Shown piece after piece: positions 44,066 through 54,300 of a stretch of 64,000 bases of DNA; position 1 is the stretch's first letter, and each line of letters begins with the position of its first letter. The stretch is from Spirosoma sp. KUDC1026 (GTDB lineage Bacteria; Bacteroidota; Bacteroidia; Cytophagales; Spirosomataceae): contig NZ_CP056032.1 of the NCBI RefSeq assembly GCF_013375035.1, positions 2,526,001-2,590,000 on the forward strand. Direction: 5' to 3'. The notes below the pieces were generated by a model. It saw only the letters and a list, made by a program, of their open reading frames with translations, was not told where the DNA came from and made no database searches. The position numbers and the translations under genes were made by a program.

Positions 44066-44074
44066 CCTTCACGT

Positions 44075-45601
44075 ATGAATACTACTCAAACACCGGCTAC
44101 GGGTACTCCGGCAGCCTCGCTTCAGGACATCATTTCCCACGCCAAAGAATATGGCTTTGTGTTCCCGTCATCTGAAATCTATGATGGTCTACAGGCCGTG
44201 TACGACTACGGTCAGAATGGCGTTGAGCTGAAAAATAACCTTAAAACGCTGTGGTGGAAAGCCATGACGCAACTCAACGATAATGTCGTTGGAATCGATG
44301 CATCCATCTTTATGCACCCGCTGACGTGGAAAGCATCCGGGCACGTTGACTCGTTCAACGACCCGATGATTGACAACCGCGATTCGAAAAAACGGTACCG
44401 TGCTGACCAACTCATCGAAGGCAAAGCTGAACAGTATGAACTGGCGGGCGATACCGAACGGGGGCAGGCACTACGTAACGAACTGGGACGGTTGCAGAGC
44501 GCTGACGATATGGAAGGGCTACGTAACCTGATTATCGCTGAGGGCATTAAGGACCCAATTTCAGGCACTGATAACTGGACCGAAGTTCGTCAGTTCAACC
44601 TGATGTTCTCAACGCAGGTAGGTTCGGTGGCAGAAGATGCCAGCCTGATTTATCTCCGTCCTGAAACGGCGCAGGGTATTTTCGTTAATTTCCTGAACGT
44701 CCAGAAAACCGGTCGGATGAAGGTGCCGTTTGGGATTGCTCAGATTGGTAAGGCGTTTCGTAACGAGATTGTGGCCCGTCAGTTCACGTTCCGGATGCGC
44801 GAGTTCGAACAGATGGAAATGCAGTTCTTCGTACGGCCTGGTTCCGAGATGGAGTGGTACGAACGCTGGCGCGATACGCGGATGAAGTTCCACCAGGCGC
44901 TGGGTCTTCCCGCCGAAAAACTCAAATTTCACATCCACGAGAAACTGGCGCACTACGCCAATGCCGCTGTGGACATTGAGTATCAGTTTCCCTTTGGTTT
45001 TCGCGAGATGGAAGGGATTCACTCGCGGACGGATTTTGACCTGAAGTCGCACCAGGAGCTGAGCCGCAAAAAACAACAATATTTCGACAATGACGTCGAT
45101 CCGGCAACGGGTAAACCTTACGGTAACTACATTCCGTACGTTGTAGAAACCTCCGTTGGAGCCGATCGGTTGTTCCTGGCGGTATTCTGCAATGCGTTCA
45201 CGAAGGAAGTTGTGCGGTCCGGCGTTCCGGGTGAAGGTGATCAGCAGAAGGAGCGTACGTATCTAAAGCTACATCCGGCGCTGGCACCGATCAAAGCGGC
45301 CGTATTCCCGCTGGTGCGGAAAGACGGACTGCCCGAAAAAGCCGAGCAGATCGTGAAGAGTCTGCGGTCGGAATTCCGGGTGATTTATGAGGAGCGCGAC
45401 GCTATTGGTAAACGCTATACCCGTCAGGACCTGATCGGTACGCCGTTCTGTATCGCCGTTGATTACCAGACGCTGGAAGATGATACCGTCACCATTCGTT
45501 ACCGTGATACGACTGAGCAGATACGTATCCCCATCAGCGAATTGAAAGCCCGTATCGGTCAGGAAGTATCGATGGAGCGCGTACTGGAACAGATGTACTA
45601 G
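44075..45601 (+). CDS. glyS: Glycine--tRNA ligase (alpha2 type)
   Basis: A 508-residue class II synthetase of the eukaryote/archaea-like homodimeric type (GlyQS), charging tRNA-Gly. Motif 2 is visible as F-R-N-E-I...F-T-F-R-M-R-E-F-E-Q-M-E-M near 230-255, and motif 3 as G-A-D-R-L-F-L-A-V-F near 363. The C-terminal anticodon-binding domain spans about 400-508. The N-terminal S-S-E-I-Y-D-G-L segment is the usual start. ATG 44075 is preferred because a -7 box precedes it. A strong bidirectional terminator follows. Confidence 0.94.
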   Translation: MNTTQTPATGTPAASLQDIISHAKEYGFVFPSSEIYDGLQAVYDYGQNGVELKNNLKTLWWKAMTQLNDNVVGIDASIFMHPLTWKASGHVDSFNDPMIDNRDSKKRYRADQLIEGKAEQYELAGDTERGQALRNELGRLQSADDMEGLRNLIIAEGIKDPISGTDNWTEVRQFNLMFSTQVGSVAEDASLIYLRPETAQGIFVNFLNVQKTGRMKVPFGIAQIGKAFRNEIVARQFTFRMREFEQMEMQFFVRPGSEMEWYERWRDTRMKFHQALGLPAEKLKFHIHEKLAHYANAAVDIEYQFPFGFREMEGIHSRTDFDLKSHQELSRKKQQYFDNDVDPATGKPYGNYIPYVVETSVGADRLFLAVFCNAFTKEVVRSGVPGEGDQQKERTYLKLHPALAPIKAAVFPLVRKDGLPEKAEQIVKSLRSEFRVIYEERDAIGKRYTRQDLIGTPFCIAVDYQTLEDDTVTIRYRDTTEQIRIPISELKARIGQEVSMERVLEQMY

Positions 45602-45654
45602 TTTAGACGTACTGGTGTTCCGGCTTCGCTAAGAAAATATCAGCCTTTACATAA

Positions 45655-45690
45655 CAGAAACGCCCGACCAAATCTGGTCGGGCGTTTCTG
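45655..45690. terminator. Bidirectional terminator between glyS and the T9SS nuclease gene
   Basis: Perfect 16-bp arms CAGAAACGCCCGACCA (45655-45670) and TGGTCGGGCGTTTCTG (45675-45690) with an AATC loop. It serves both convergent genes. Confidence 0.85.
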
Positions 45691-45708
45691 TTAGTTGAGT
45701 AATCCGAA

Positions 45709-48700
45709 TTAATCGGCTTTGATCACTTTCACCGTTTGGGCCTGCGTTGGCGTCGTAGCCCGTAGCAACAGAATACCACGTTGCTGACGGTTCACATCGA
45801 ACGTATGCCGTTCAACCGAACCCGCCTGCTCAATCTGGCGGGTGTCGATTACCCGGCCGCTCATGTCCGTTAGTTGCAGATGTAATACCTGATCAACTGC
45901 ACCACGAACTTCAACCGAAACCTGGCCGTTGGCCGATGGGTTACCTAGCAGATTTACCTGCAGTGTCTCCTCCTTAACGGCAACACGCGCGTTCGGGGTT
46001 GAACAAGCGGCCAGCCAGTTGTAGACGAAGCTGGTTTCTGTTCCGGCCTGACTGGCACGCAGGGTGACGACCGGGTTGTCGGTGTATAACCGCAGCGAGT
46101 AAGGACCAGCGCTGGTGGTTGGCGATAGCTCGTTCTGCACTGCGAAGGTAACCGGCTGACCCGTTAGGCCCGTGTACTGGGGGGTGAAGGTCAACTGCCG
46201 TGAGCCCGCCGTCAGGGTAGCGCAGCTGATGGTGGTCACCCCCGTGATAGCAAAGGGTGCCGTTGGGTTGGCCGATACGCTCACACTGGCCGTCTGGGTG
46301 ATGGTCTGCGGGGTTGGCGTAGTGGCATCAGCCACGGTGACGGTGAAGGTCTGCAGACCCGTGGGCAGGCCGGTGACGGTGGCGCTGTTGCCACTGACGG
46401 TGATAGTACCTGGTCCGCTGAAGGTGTAGCTGAAAGGAGCCGTCCCGCCCGTGACCGTTGCCAGCAGGTTCACCGACCCAGCCGCTGTTACCTGGGTCGG
46501 TACTGCCGTCAGCGTCAAGGCTAATGGCTGATTGACCGGCGGAGTCGTTCCGTTGCAGGCAGCCAGCCAGTTGTAGACGAAGCTGGTTTCTGTTCCGGCC
46601 TGACTGGCGCGCAGGGTGACGACCGGGTTGTCGGTGTATAACCGCAACGAGTAAGGACCAGCACTGGTGGTTGGCGATAGCTCGTTCTGCACTGCGAAGG
46701 TAACCGGCTGACCCGTCAGGCCCGTATACTGGGGGGTGAAGGTTAACTGCCGCGAACCCGCCGTCAGGGTAGCGCAGCTGATGGTAGTCACCCCCGTGAT
46801 GGCAAAGGGTGCCGTTGACGTTGCCGATACGCTCACGCTGGCCGTCTGGGTGATGGTCTGACGGGTTGGTGAGGTGGCATCAGCCACGGTGACGGTGAAG
46901 GTCTGCAGGCCCGTGGGCAGGCCGGTGACGGTGGCGCTGTTGCCACTGACAGTGATGGTTCCTGGTCCGCTGAAGGTGTAGCTGAAGGGAGCCGTCCCGC
47001 CCGTGACCGTTGCCAGCAGGTTCACCGAGCCAGTCGCTGTTACCTGCGTCGGTACTGCCGTCAGCGTCAAGGCCAGTGGCTGACTGGCCGGCGGGGTCGT
47101 GCCGTTGCAGATGGCTAGCCAGTTGTAGACGAAGCTGGTTTCTGTTCCGGCCTGACTGGCACGCAGGGTGACGACCGGGTTGTCGGTGTATAACCGCAGC
47201 GAGTAGGGACCAGCACTGGTGGTTGGCGATAGCTCATTCTGCACTGCGAAGGTAACCGGCTGCCCCGTCAGACCCGTATACTGGGGGGTGAAGGTCAACT
47301 GCCGCGAACCCGCCGTCAGGGTAGCGCAGCTGATGGTGGTTACCCCCGTGATGGCAAAGGGTGCCGTTGGGTTGGCCGATACGCTCACGCTGGCCGTCTG
47401 GGTGATGGTCTGCGGGGTTGGCGTAGTGGCATCAGCCACGGTGACGGTGAAGGTCTGCAGACCCGTGGGCAGACCGGTGATGGTGGCGCTGTTGCCACTG
47501 ACGGTGATGGTACCTGGTCCGCTGAAGGTGTAGCTGAAGGGAGCCGTCCCGCCCGTGACCGTTGCCAGCAGGTTCACCGAGCCAGCCGCTGTTACCTGGG
47601 TTGGCACTGCCGTCAGCGTCAGCGCTAATGGCGTAACAGGGCCTACCAGACTTGCCAGGTTGAACCGGGCCGCGATTGGGTAGTGATCTGAAGTCGTATT
47701 AACGTAGTTCGGAATTGTGCCGGGTTGCAGTACATAAGCTGAGTTGCCTACGTATGCCGCGTTCAGTTCATTCGATACGGTCAGATGGTCAATGAAGCTG
47801 GCTGACGAGGCAAAGGTGTTGCAACCCTGCGTTTCGAGAGGCTGGGTCAGAACGCTGTAGTTCGTTGCATCGGCAATGATCGACGTGTACGACGATGGGC
47901 GACCGGCCGCAATCGAGGTGTTGATCTGGTCGTTGTAATCACCCAAGATGACCAGGTTCTCGGTCGAATAATTTGCGTCGAGTTCTGCTTTCAGGTCATC
48001 GATATCCTGTTTCCGACGGTTATAGTCAGCCACCGCGCTGCCCGATTTTGCGTGAATGGCAACCGTGTGAATTTTCCGCGTAATGCCGTTGATCGTTACG
48101 TTGGCTACAAACATGAATGGCAGACGTCCCGACGACCAGTTGTTGTCTGCTGGGTAGTTGTATTTCCCGTCCAGCAGCGGTTTGGTTTCGGCCAGAATTG
48201 GCGTAACGGTTGCCGTGTTATACACTACACAAACTTTCTGCGCCAGCGACGTTGGACCGAAAACGGTACCATTTGATGGGGTCTGATCGCATTCGTTCTG
48301 GAAGTAGTACGAGAAACGGTTCGAACAGATGTAACTGTAACTGCCAGGTATGGCTGCCACAGCGGCCTGTAACCGGTTTATGTCACTTACTTCTTCAACG
48401 GCAATAATATCGGCTGATAGTTTACCTAGTACGGTTGTCGCGTTGGTTTGTTGTAACTCTTCGTTGGTCGGGCCGAAATTGTTGTAGGGCAGGTTCCCCT
48501 GCGGACAAGCGATGACTCCGGCATTGGCCCCGAAGAATTCCATGTTCCAGGCCGCAATGTCCAGCGTCTGATCGCGGTTCAGTTCCGTACCGCCGGTACC
48601 TCCGCACAATTGATCTGTAGCCGCCGTAGCACCCGAAATGTCGGACAGAATACGCGGTTGCAGTTGCAGACCATTCGCGCCTGCTGTCGTTGCGCCCGAC

Positions 48701-50511
48701 ACGAACCGGTCGCTGATTCCCGTTACACTTACCGGATTCGCTGGGCGACCGGCGTTAGCCAGTGGCGAGTTTGCGCTGATACGTAGCGTTCCCGACTGCC
48801 CTCCGGCGGTGATCGTGTAGTTCGTGCCGCCCGTAAACGTAGCGCCTGTGCCGCTGATGGTGGCGTCAGAAACCCTAACCAACTGCCCCTGGTAGTTGGG
48901 CAGCTGATCCAGCGTAATAACTTTGGGGGCTGGTACATCCCCGCCCGACACAGCCGTAAATCCGGTTACGCCGTTAACCTCAAGAGCCCCGTTAAAGACT
49001 GAAATTGGTCCGCTGACCTGCACCAGATCGCCCAGTTGAACAACTCCTGAATAGTCGGTTCCGGAAGCCCCGCTGTACACCAGAATCCCACCGGTTTCAT
49101 CCTGCACGTAGAATTGCCGCGAACCAAGCTGATTCGTTACGGTTACCCGACCCATAATGGTAAAGATCTGGCCAATGCCCAGCCGGGCTGCAGCGATGGG
49201 CGTAAAGCGCGAATTAACAGTCAGGGTAAAGCTAGTGCTGATCGACAGACTGCCAGGGTCGGTAGCCGTAATTGTGATCGGATACACGCCCGTCGTACTC
49301 ACGGCACCACTTACCGTTCCGTTCGTAAATGTGAGACCGGCTGGCAATCCGGATGCGGTCAGTGTCAGAACATCACCGTTCGGATCGCTGAACGTATTAG
49401 CAGGAATCGTATAACTGAACGCCTGTCCTTCTACTGCCGTCTGGTTTGGAATGGCGTTGGCCACCGTTGGCGGCTGATTTGTTGTTGGAGCCGGATTAAC
49501 CGTAAACGAGAAGGCCGTGCTGACAGACGCATTACCCGGATCCGTCGCCGTTACCGTTACGGACGAAACGCCAGCCATGGTAGGCGTTCCACCAAATGTG
49601 CCGTTGGTAAACGTAATACCGGCTGGCAAACCCGATGCGGTGAGCGTCAGGGTTTCGTTTTCCGGATCGGTAAACGTATTAGCTGGAACAGTGTACGAAA
49701 AAGGCAGACCTACCGTAGCCGACTGACCGGGAATGGCATTGGCTACCGTTGGTGCTTGGTTCGGACCGGCAGTGCCGCTGGTTACGTCGCTCCAGGTTGT
49801 GCCTACGCGAATATAATCTACGCGAACGGTTGGGGCTGCCGTCCCGCCCCCCTGGCGGAGCGCAATAGTACCTACGGTCGACAGGTCGCTGGCCGTAGTA
49901 GATGTTTGCGTCACGGTAGCCGTGGGTTCGGTTTGGCCGACGACTGGTTGAATGAACAGCTCCGCCGTATCGTTATTGCTACCCGCAACAATAGTGTATT
50001 TCAGGACAACCAGGTACGTCGTGTTAAAACTATAGGGAGTTGTCGCGTACGTTGGTGCATCATTGGTTTTGCTGATGCCAAACTGAAAACCGCCCGTTGC
50101 GCTTTTGACGTACAGTCGGGAAGCAAATGTGCTGCCGATGGTGGCCCCCCCAAAATGGAAGAAATAATCACCGGTTGCCTGCGCGGCCGATACGTTAACA
50201 AGCATCGACGCATAAACCGATCCACTCGTCTGTGGGGTAAACGCCCGGTTGACGTCTTCTCCCGATGTAGTGAGCGACGCCGAACCGCCCGATGTGCTCA
50301 ACCCGGAGTAGGTCAGGTTGGGTGCGGACGCGTTGATTGTGTTTGTGCCGGCTCCACTGTGGGCCGCCCAGCCCTGCAGCGTAAGCGAGTAGGGCAATGT
50401 GGTCGCGCCAAAATCTTCGGTCAGTAGCTGCGCCTGCGCCGTGCCGAACGACACCAGAAAAGCCGCAGTGAGCCAGGACCAGAAGTTGGCTAAACGTAGT
50501 TGTTGATTCAT
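45709..50511 (-). CDS. T9SS-secreted endonuclease/exonuclease/phosphatase-domain protein with tandem repeats
   Basis: A 1600-residue secreted protein. It has a signal peptide (1-28), a jelly-roll-like region (30-240), two Ig-like dystroglycan-type cadherin domains (about 252-342 and 345-433, each starting A-P/P-P-T-V-A-N-A-I-P), an OB-like region (435-630) and an endonuclease/exonuclease/phosphatase domain (about 640-955) with W-N-M-E-F, V-E-E-V-S, G-D-Y-N-D and S-D-H-Y-P. Three near-identical 184-residue repeats follow (about 957-1509). The last 85 residues form a T9SS type A sorting domain with G-N-P-S-A-N-G near the start. It may digest extracellular DNA or be a phosphodiesterase. A TAGCTTTG box precedes it at 50538-50545. 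Confidence 0.88.
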   Translation of the reverse strand: MNQQLRLANFWSWLTAAFLVSFGTAQAQLLTEDFGATTLPYSLTLQGWAAHSGAGTNTINASAPNLTYSGLSTSGGSASLTTSGEDVNRAFTPQTSGSVYASMLVNVSAAQATGDYFFHFGGATIGSTFASRLYVKSATGGFQFGISKTNDAPTYATTPYSFNTTYLVVLKYTIVAGSNNDTAELFIQPVVGQTEPTATVTQTSTTASDLSTVGTIALRQGGGTAAPTVRVDYIRVGTTWSDVTSGTAGPNQAPTVANAIPGQSATVGLPFSYTVPANTFTDPENETLTLTASGLPAGITFTNGTFGGTPTMAGVSSVTVTATDPGNASVSTAFSFTVNPAPTTNQPPTVANAIPNQTAVEGQAFSYTIPANTFSDPNGDVLTLTASGLPAGLTFTNGTVSGAVSTTGVYPITITATDPGSLSISTSFTLTVNSRFTPIAAARLGIGQIFTIMGRVTVTNQLGSRQFYVQDETGGILVYSGASGTDYSGVVQLGDLVQVSGPISVFNGALEVNGVTGFTAVSGGDVPAPKVITLDQLPNYQGQLVRVSDATISGTGATFTGGTNYTITAGGQSGTLRISANSPLANAGRPANPVSVTGISDRFVSGATTAGANGLQLQPRILSDISGATAATDQLCGGTGGTELNRDQTLDIAAWNMEFFGANAGVIACPQGNLPYNNFGPTNEELQQTNATTVLGKLSADIIAVEEVSDINRLQAAVAAIPGSYSYICSNRFSYYFQNECDQTPSNGTVFGPTSLAQKVCVVYNTATVTPILAETKPLLDGKYNYPADNNWSSGRLPFMFVANVTINGITRKIHTVAIHAKSGSAVADYNRRKQDIDDLKAELDANYSTENLVILGDYNDQINTSIAAGRPSSYTSIIADATNYSVLTQPLETQGCNTFASSASFIDHLTVSNELNAAYVGNSAYVLQPGTIPNYVNTTSDHYPIAARFNLASLVGPVTPLALTLTAVPTQVTAAGSVNLLATVTGGTAPFSYTFSGPGTITVSGNSATITGLPTGLQTFTVTVADATTPTPQTITQTASVSVSANPTAPFAITGVTTISCATLTAGSRQLTFTPQYTGLTGQPVTFAVQNELSPTTSAGPYSLRLYTDNPVVTLRASQAGTETSFVYNWLAICNGTTPPASQPLALTLTAVPTQVTATGSVNLLATVTGGTAPFSYTFSGPGTITVSGNSATVTGLPTGLQTFTVTVADATSPTRQTITQTASVSVSATSTAPFAITGVTTISCATLTAGSRQLTFTPQYTGLTGQPVTFAVQNELSPTTSAGPYSLRLYTDNPVVTLRASQAGTETSFVYNWLAACNGTTPPVNQPLALTLTAVPTQVTAAGSVNLLATVTGGTAPFSYTFSGPGTITVSGNSATVTGLPTGLQTFTVTVADATTPTPQTITQTASVSVSANPTAPFAITGVTTISCATLTAGSRQLTFTPQYTGLTGQPVTFAVQNELSPTTSAGPYSLRLYTDNPVVTLRASQAGTETSFVYNWLAACSTPNARVAVKEETLQVNLLGNPSANGQVSVEVRGAVDQVLHLQLTDMSGRVIDTRQIEQAGSVERHTFDVNRQQRGILLLRATTPTQAQTVKVIKAD
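46004..47631 (-). repeat. Three 552-bp tandem repeats inside the T9SS nuclease gene
   Basis: The same bases recur at a strict 552-bp spacing (for example GTAGACGAAG at 46021, 46574 and 47126 within a base), i.e. 184 codons. Units begin at about 47631, 47079 and 46527 (minus strand). Differences are few and mostly synonymous. The third unit diverges in its last codons where the sorting domain begins. Each unit has a PKD/Ig-like half and a second half ending in Y-N-W-L-A-A-C. Confidence 0.9.
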
Positions 50512-50537
50512 GAAAAATAGGATTAGTTATTTATCAG

Positions 50538-50545
50538 CAAAGCTA
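50538..50545 (-). promoter_or_regulatory. Candidate -7 box (TAGCTTTG) for the T9SS nuclease gene
   Basis: A minus-strand TAnnTTTG match 26 bases before the start codon. No -33 TTG is present at 17-23 bases. Confidence 0.4.
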
Positions 50546-50602
50546 CAACCTATCTGTATTTTGTCATTAGAAAGTGAGTAAGAATAAGACAGATATAACA
50601 TG

Positions 50603-50636
50603 AAAAGCCCTGACCAGTCGACTGGTCAGGGCTTTT
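50603..50636. terminator. Hairpin between the LytTR gene and the T9SS nuclease gene
   Basis: Perfect 16-bp arms AAAAGCCCTGACCAGT (50603-50618) and ACTGGTCAGGGCTTTT (50621-50636) around CG. On the minus strand it follows the LytTR stop codon by about 45 bases and has a T-run inside the arm. Confidence 0.8.
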
Positions 50637-50680
50637 GAATACGGGCGTAAATTTGAGCTATAAGAAGTAGGGTATATCGG

Positions 50681-51079
50681 TTAATTAAGATGGGGCATGT
50701 TGTGGGCCAATTGCCGACGAACCGTGCTCCAGCGCCGACGCGACACCGGCAGCACTTCGCCGTTGGACAGGTGAACTAGGCCACCCGTGTCTGTACGCTC
50801 CAGCCGCTCTACGTACTGGCGATTGACAACGCAGTTACGGTGTAATCGGATGAACCACTCGGAGGGTAGTTTGGGTGCGTAATATTTCAACGTGCGAGGC
50901 ATCAGCATACGGCGGCCATCGACCCAGTTTAACCAGCTGTAGTTGGCGACTGCCTGGAGGTAAACCAGGTCCTCAACCGGAAACGACTGCCGTCCACTCT
51001 CGCGCAGATAAAGTTTGAGTGGGGGCCAGTCAACCGGTGTAGTCCTGTCCGATGAACTGGCAGAAGAAAAGTAGGTCAT
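50681..51079 (-). CDS. LytTR-domain DNA-binding protein without receiver
   Basis: A 132-residue protein. Residues about 35-125 match the LytTR DNA-binding domain: V-Y-L-Q-A-V-A-N-Y-S-W near 46, F-I-R-L-H-R-N-C-V-V-N near 85, and the final G-E-V-L-P-V-S-R-R-R-W near 115. LytTR domains usually follow a receiver; here only a 30-residue N-terminal tail is present, so it may be a constitutive or anti-sigma-like solo regulator. It lies 170 bases upstream of the T9SS nuclease gene on the same strand, though a terminator stands between, so control of that gene is a guess. Confidence 0.82.
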   Translation of the reverse strand: MTYFSSASSSDRTTPVDWPPLKLYLRESGRQSFPVEDLVYLQAVANYSWLNWVDGRRMLMPRTLKYYAPKLPSEWFIRLHRNCVVNRQYVERLERTDTGGLVHLSNGEVLPVSRRRWSTVRRQLAHNMPHLN

Positions 51080-51331
51080 GGTGCTTAATTTAAGATGTAG
51101 TTATGAGGAAAGAACCCAATGAGCTAGTTGATCATTTTGTCAATACAATAGTGGAAATAATATATTTTATGGTCTTTCTCTGGTGTAACAATGGCTATAA
51201 AATTTGTAACATTAGTTGTGAATGAATCTATTGGGTAGGTGAATGCGCTCTACAGCGATGCGAATGGAGGAGCTTACAAACGATGTATGATACTCGTTTT
51301 ATAGCTACATTAAAAAATGAAAAGGGAAGGA

Positions 51332-54300
51332 TCAAGCCATTTCCCGACGACGCTGTTCGATAAATTCAGAGGGCGTCATACGGTAATAGTCCTTGAAGAC
51401 TTTGGAGAAATAAGCCGGGGTATCGAAACCAACCCGGTCGGCCACTTCAGCAATAGGAGCCCCGGTCATTAGCAAGTCGGCTGCCCGGTGCAGCCGGACA
51501 ACGCGGATTAGTTCGTTAGGCGTAATGCCCGTCATGGTCTTTACTTTCCGGTTCAGGTGCATTCGACTAATGCCCAGTTCGCTCGCCAGTGACTCGACCC
51601 CGAAGCTGGAATCGTCGAGCTTATTTTCCAGAATGGCGTACATCCGATTTACGAACTCGTCTTCCGGCGAAGTACCGACAATGGGTAAATGCCCTTCGCG
51701 CAGGAGCTGGCTCCGATAGTATTGCTGCGCCCGTTGCTGCTGATTCAGTCGGTTAAGAACCCGACTCCGTAATTCCTCGGCCCGGAATGGTTTTTCGATG
51801 TAATCATCTGCCCCCGCCTGAAACCCTTCCAGCCGACTTTCTTCGGCGGTGCGGGCCGTTAGCAGTATAACAGGAATATGACTGGTAGCCGGGTTTGCCT
51901 TGAGCGCAGTACAGAGCTCGTAACCGTTCATTTCCGGCATCAACACGTCGCTGATAACCAGATCCGGCGCTGTGCTGAGAGCCGCTTCCATACCTTCTCG
52001 TCCATTGGTGACCCGGTTTACCGACCAGTCGGTTTTGAGAATACTCTGTACGTACTCGGCAATATCGTTGTTGTCCTCAACGAGCAGAATACTGAAGCTG
52101 GCTTCTGAACCAGACTTTGGTACCGGAGGCTGGACCGCATCGGGCAAGGGAAGAGACGTAGTATCCGTGGACTGCGCCGGACGATATGGAAGTTCAATAA
52201 AGAAAGTAGTGCCCGTACCGGGAACGCTATCGACGCGGATGGACCCGTGCAGCACATCCACTAGCTCCTTAACCAGCGCCAGCCCGATACCCGATCCGCC
52301 CGGATGGTTCGCACTGGCCGGTTTACCCTGATAAAATCGGTTGAAGATTTGAACCAGTTCTTTTTCGGAAATTCCCACGCCTGTATCCTGAATACGTAAC
52401 AGAATTCGTTCGTCTACAGGGCCAGACGGTTCTTGAGATGAATTCGAGGCAATTTTGCTCAGTGTTACGGCGATGGAACCGCCCGCTTCCGTAAATTTCA
52501 GTGCATTGGAAACCAGGTTGGTGAGGATCTTGTCCAGCTTGCTTGCATCAAACCAGTACTGCTCATGGGTAAGCTGGTTTTGAACCCATAAATCAATTGC
52601 CTGTCGTCGGGCAGTTTCCTGAAACGACTGGACAATCCGATCGACGAACTCCGGTAGATTGCCGACAGTATTGGTAACGGCCAGAGTTCCAGCGTCCAGT
52701 TTTGCCAGATCGAGGAGTTCGTTGATTAGCCGGAGAAGGCGATTGGCGTTTCGGTGAACCAAGCGGAGCCGGTTGCGGTGTGTTTCGTCGCCAATTTGGT
52801 TCATCACCTCCTCCAGCGGGGCCAGGATTAATGTAAGCGGGGTGCGAAATTCATGCGTAATGTTGGCGAAAAAGCGGTTCTTAACCTCGTTCAGATTCTT
52901 GAGCTGCAGGGCTTCCTGCTCGCGCAGTTCAATCTGACTCCTGAGTCGGATCCGGTTCAGCCGGATGCGGAGGTAGAGATAAATAGCACCGATCAGCAGA
53001 AGGGTGTAGCCTGCAAATGCCCACCAGGTTGCCCAGAAAGGCGGATGGAGGTCAATAGCCAGTTTATGGGTAACCGGGCTCCAGATACCGGATGTATTAG
53101 ACGCGTTGACGACGAATGTGTAGGTATTAGGCGACAAATTGGTGTACGTAGCCGTCGGATAATTGCTGCCGTACACCCAGTCCTTATCAAGCCCAATGAG
53201 CCGGTAGCGATACTGGATTTTACCGGGTTGATTAAACTGAAGGGCCGCAAAGTCAAAAGCCAGAAAGTTCTGCCAGTGAGCCAGACTAATGTTCGTAACG
53301 GCATTGATATCTTCCCGGATGGGAGAATCCGGGTTCGTTGCCCGAACCAGCTGATTGTTGATGTGCAGACCTGTCAGCACAACATTGGGAGCAAAGGTAT
53401 CTTCCTGAATACGCTCCGGATGGAAACTCGTATAACCGTCAAGGCCGCCAAAAATCAGCTTACCGTCGGGTAAGGCGATGTCATGAAACTGATTAAACTC
53501 ATCGCTCGGCAGTCCATCATCAACTGTGTAGGTGCAGGAAGCCGACGTCTGGGTCATAAAGCGGCAAAGTCCCCGGTTGGTGCTGAGCCAGAGGTTCCCT
53601 TTCCGGTCGGGACGAATACCGTAAATAACGTTGCCGGGTAGCCCTTCTTTTACGCCAAATCGGGTAATTTGCCCCGTGAGTTTATCCAGACGGCAGAGCC
53701 CTCCGCCAAACGTACCGATCCAGAGGTGATTATATTTTACCGGGTCCTGGGCCAGACACAGAAGCGCATTGCTGGGTAGTGAGCGCGCACCAGCATCGGT
53801 AGCTGACCAGTTGCTTAGTCGTTTGGTAGACAGCTCCGCCTGCAGCAAACCATGGTTTTTGGTAGCCAGATAGATCCGGCCGCCGTCGGCCACCATTGCC
53901 TGCACAACGTACGGATTGTTGGCAGGCAGGGGCAACGGGAACGTAGTAAACGCTTGCCGATCGGGGTTGTAACGAGCAACGGCCTGGTTTTCTGAGCCAA
54001 CCAGCCCCCAGATGTCACCCTGGGGGTCGGAAGCCAGCATGGTCAGCCGGAACGTACTGTTCGCTAACCAGCGAGCTTCAATCCCGGCGGGCTTCACCGG
54101 CTCAAACGTTTTTCGGCTGGCATTGTAGCGATAGGGATGCGTATCGGGTCCGCCAATCCAGAGCGTATTTTGTCGGTCAAACTGGTACCGGGTCAGGAAC
54201 GGATTCTGTTGCCGAATCGCAACGGGGATGCTACTGATGGGAACGCCAAACTGCTGTGTGAGCCAGGTCGTCTGGAAGTTCGTTTCGTACGCCCAGGACG

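Noticed and set aside
49114..50427. 437-codon plus-strand frame
   Set aside because: It is antisense to the Ig and N-terminal regions of the T9SS nuclease gene and is rich in Arg/Gly/Ser as expected from a shadow frame.
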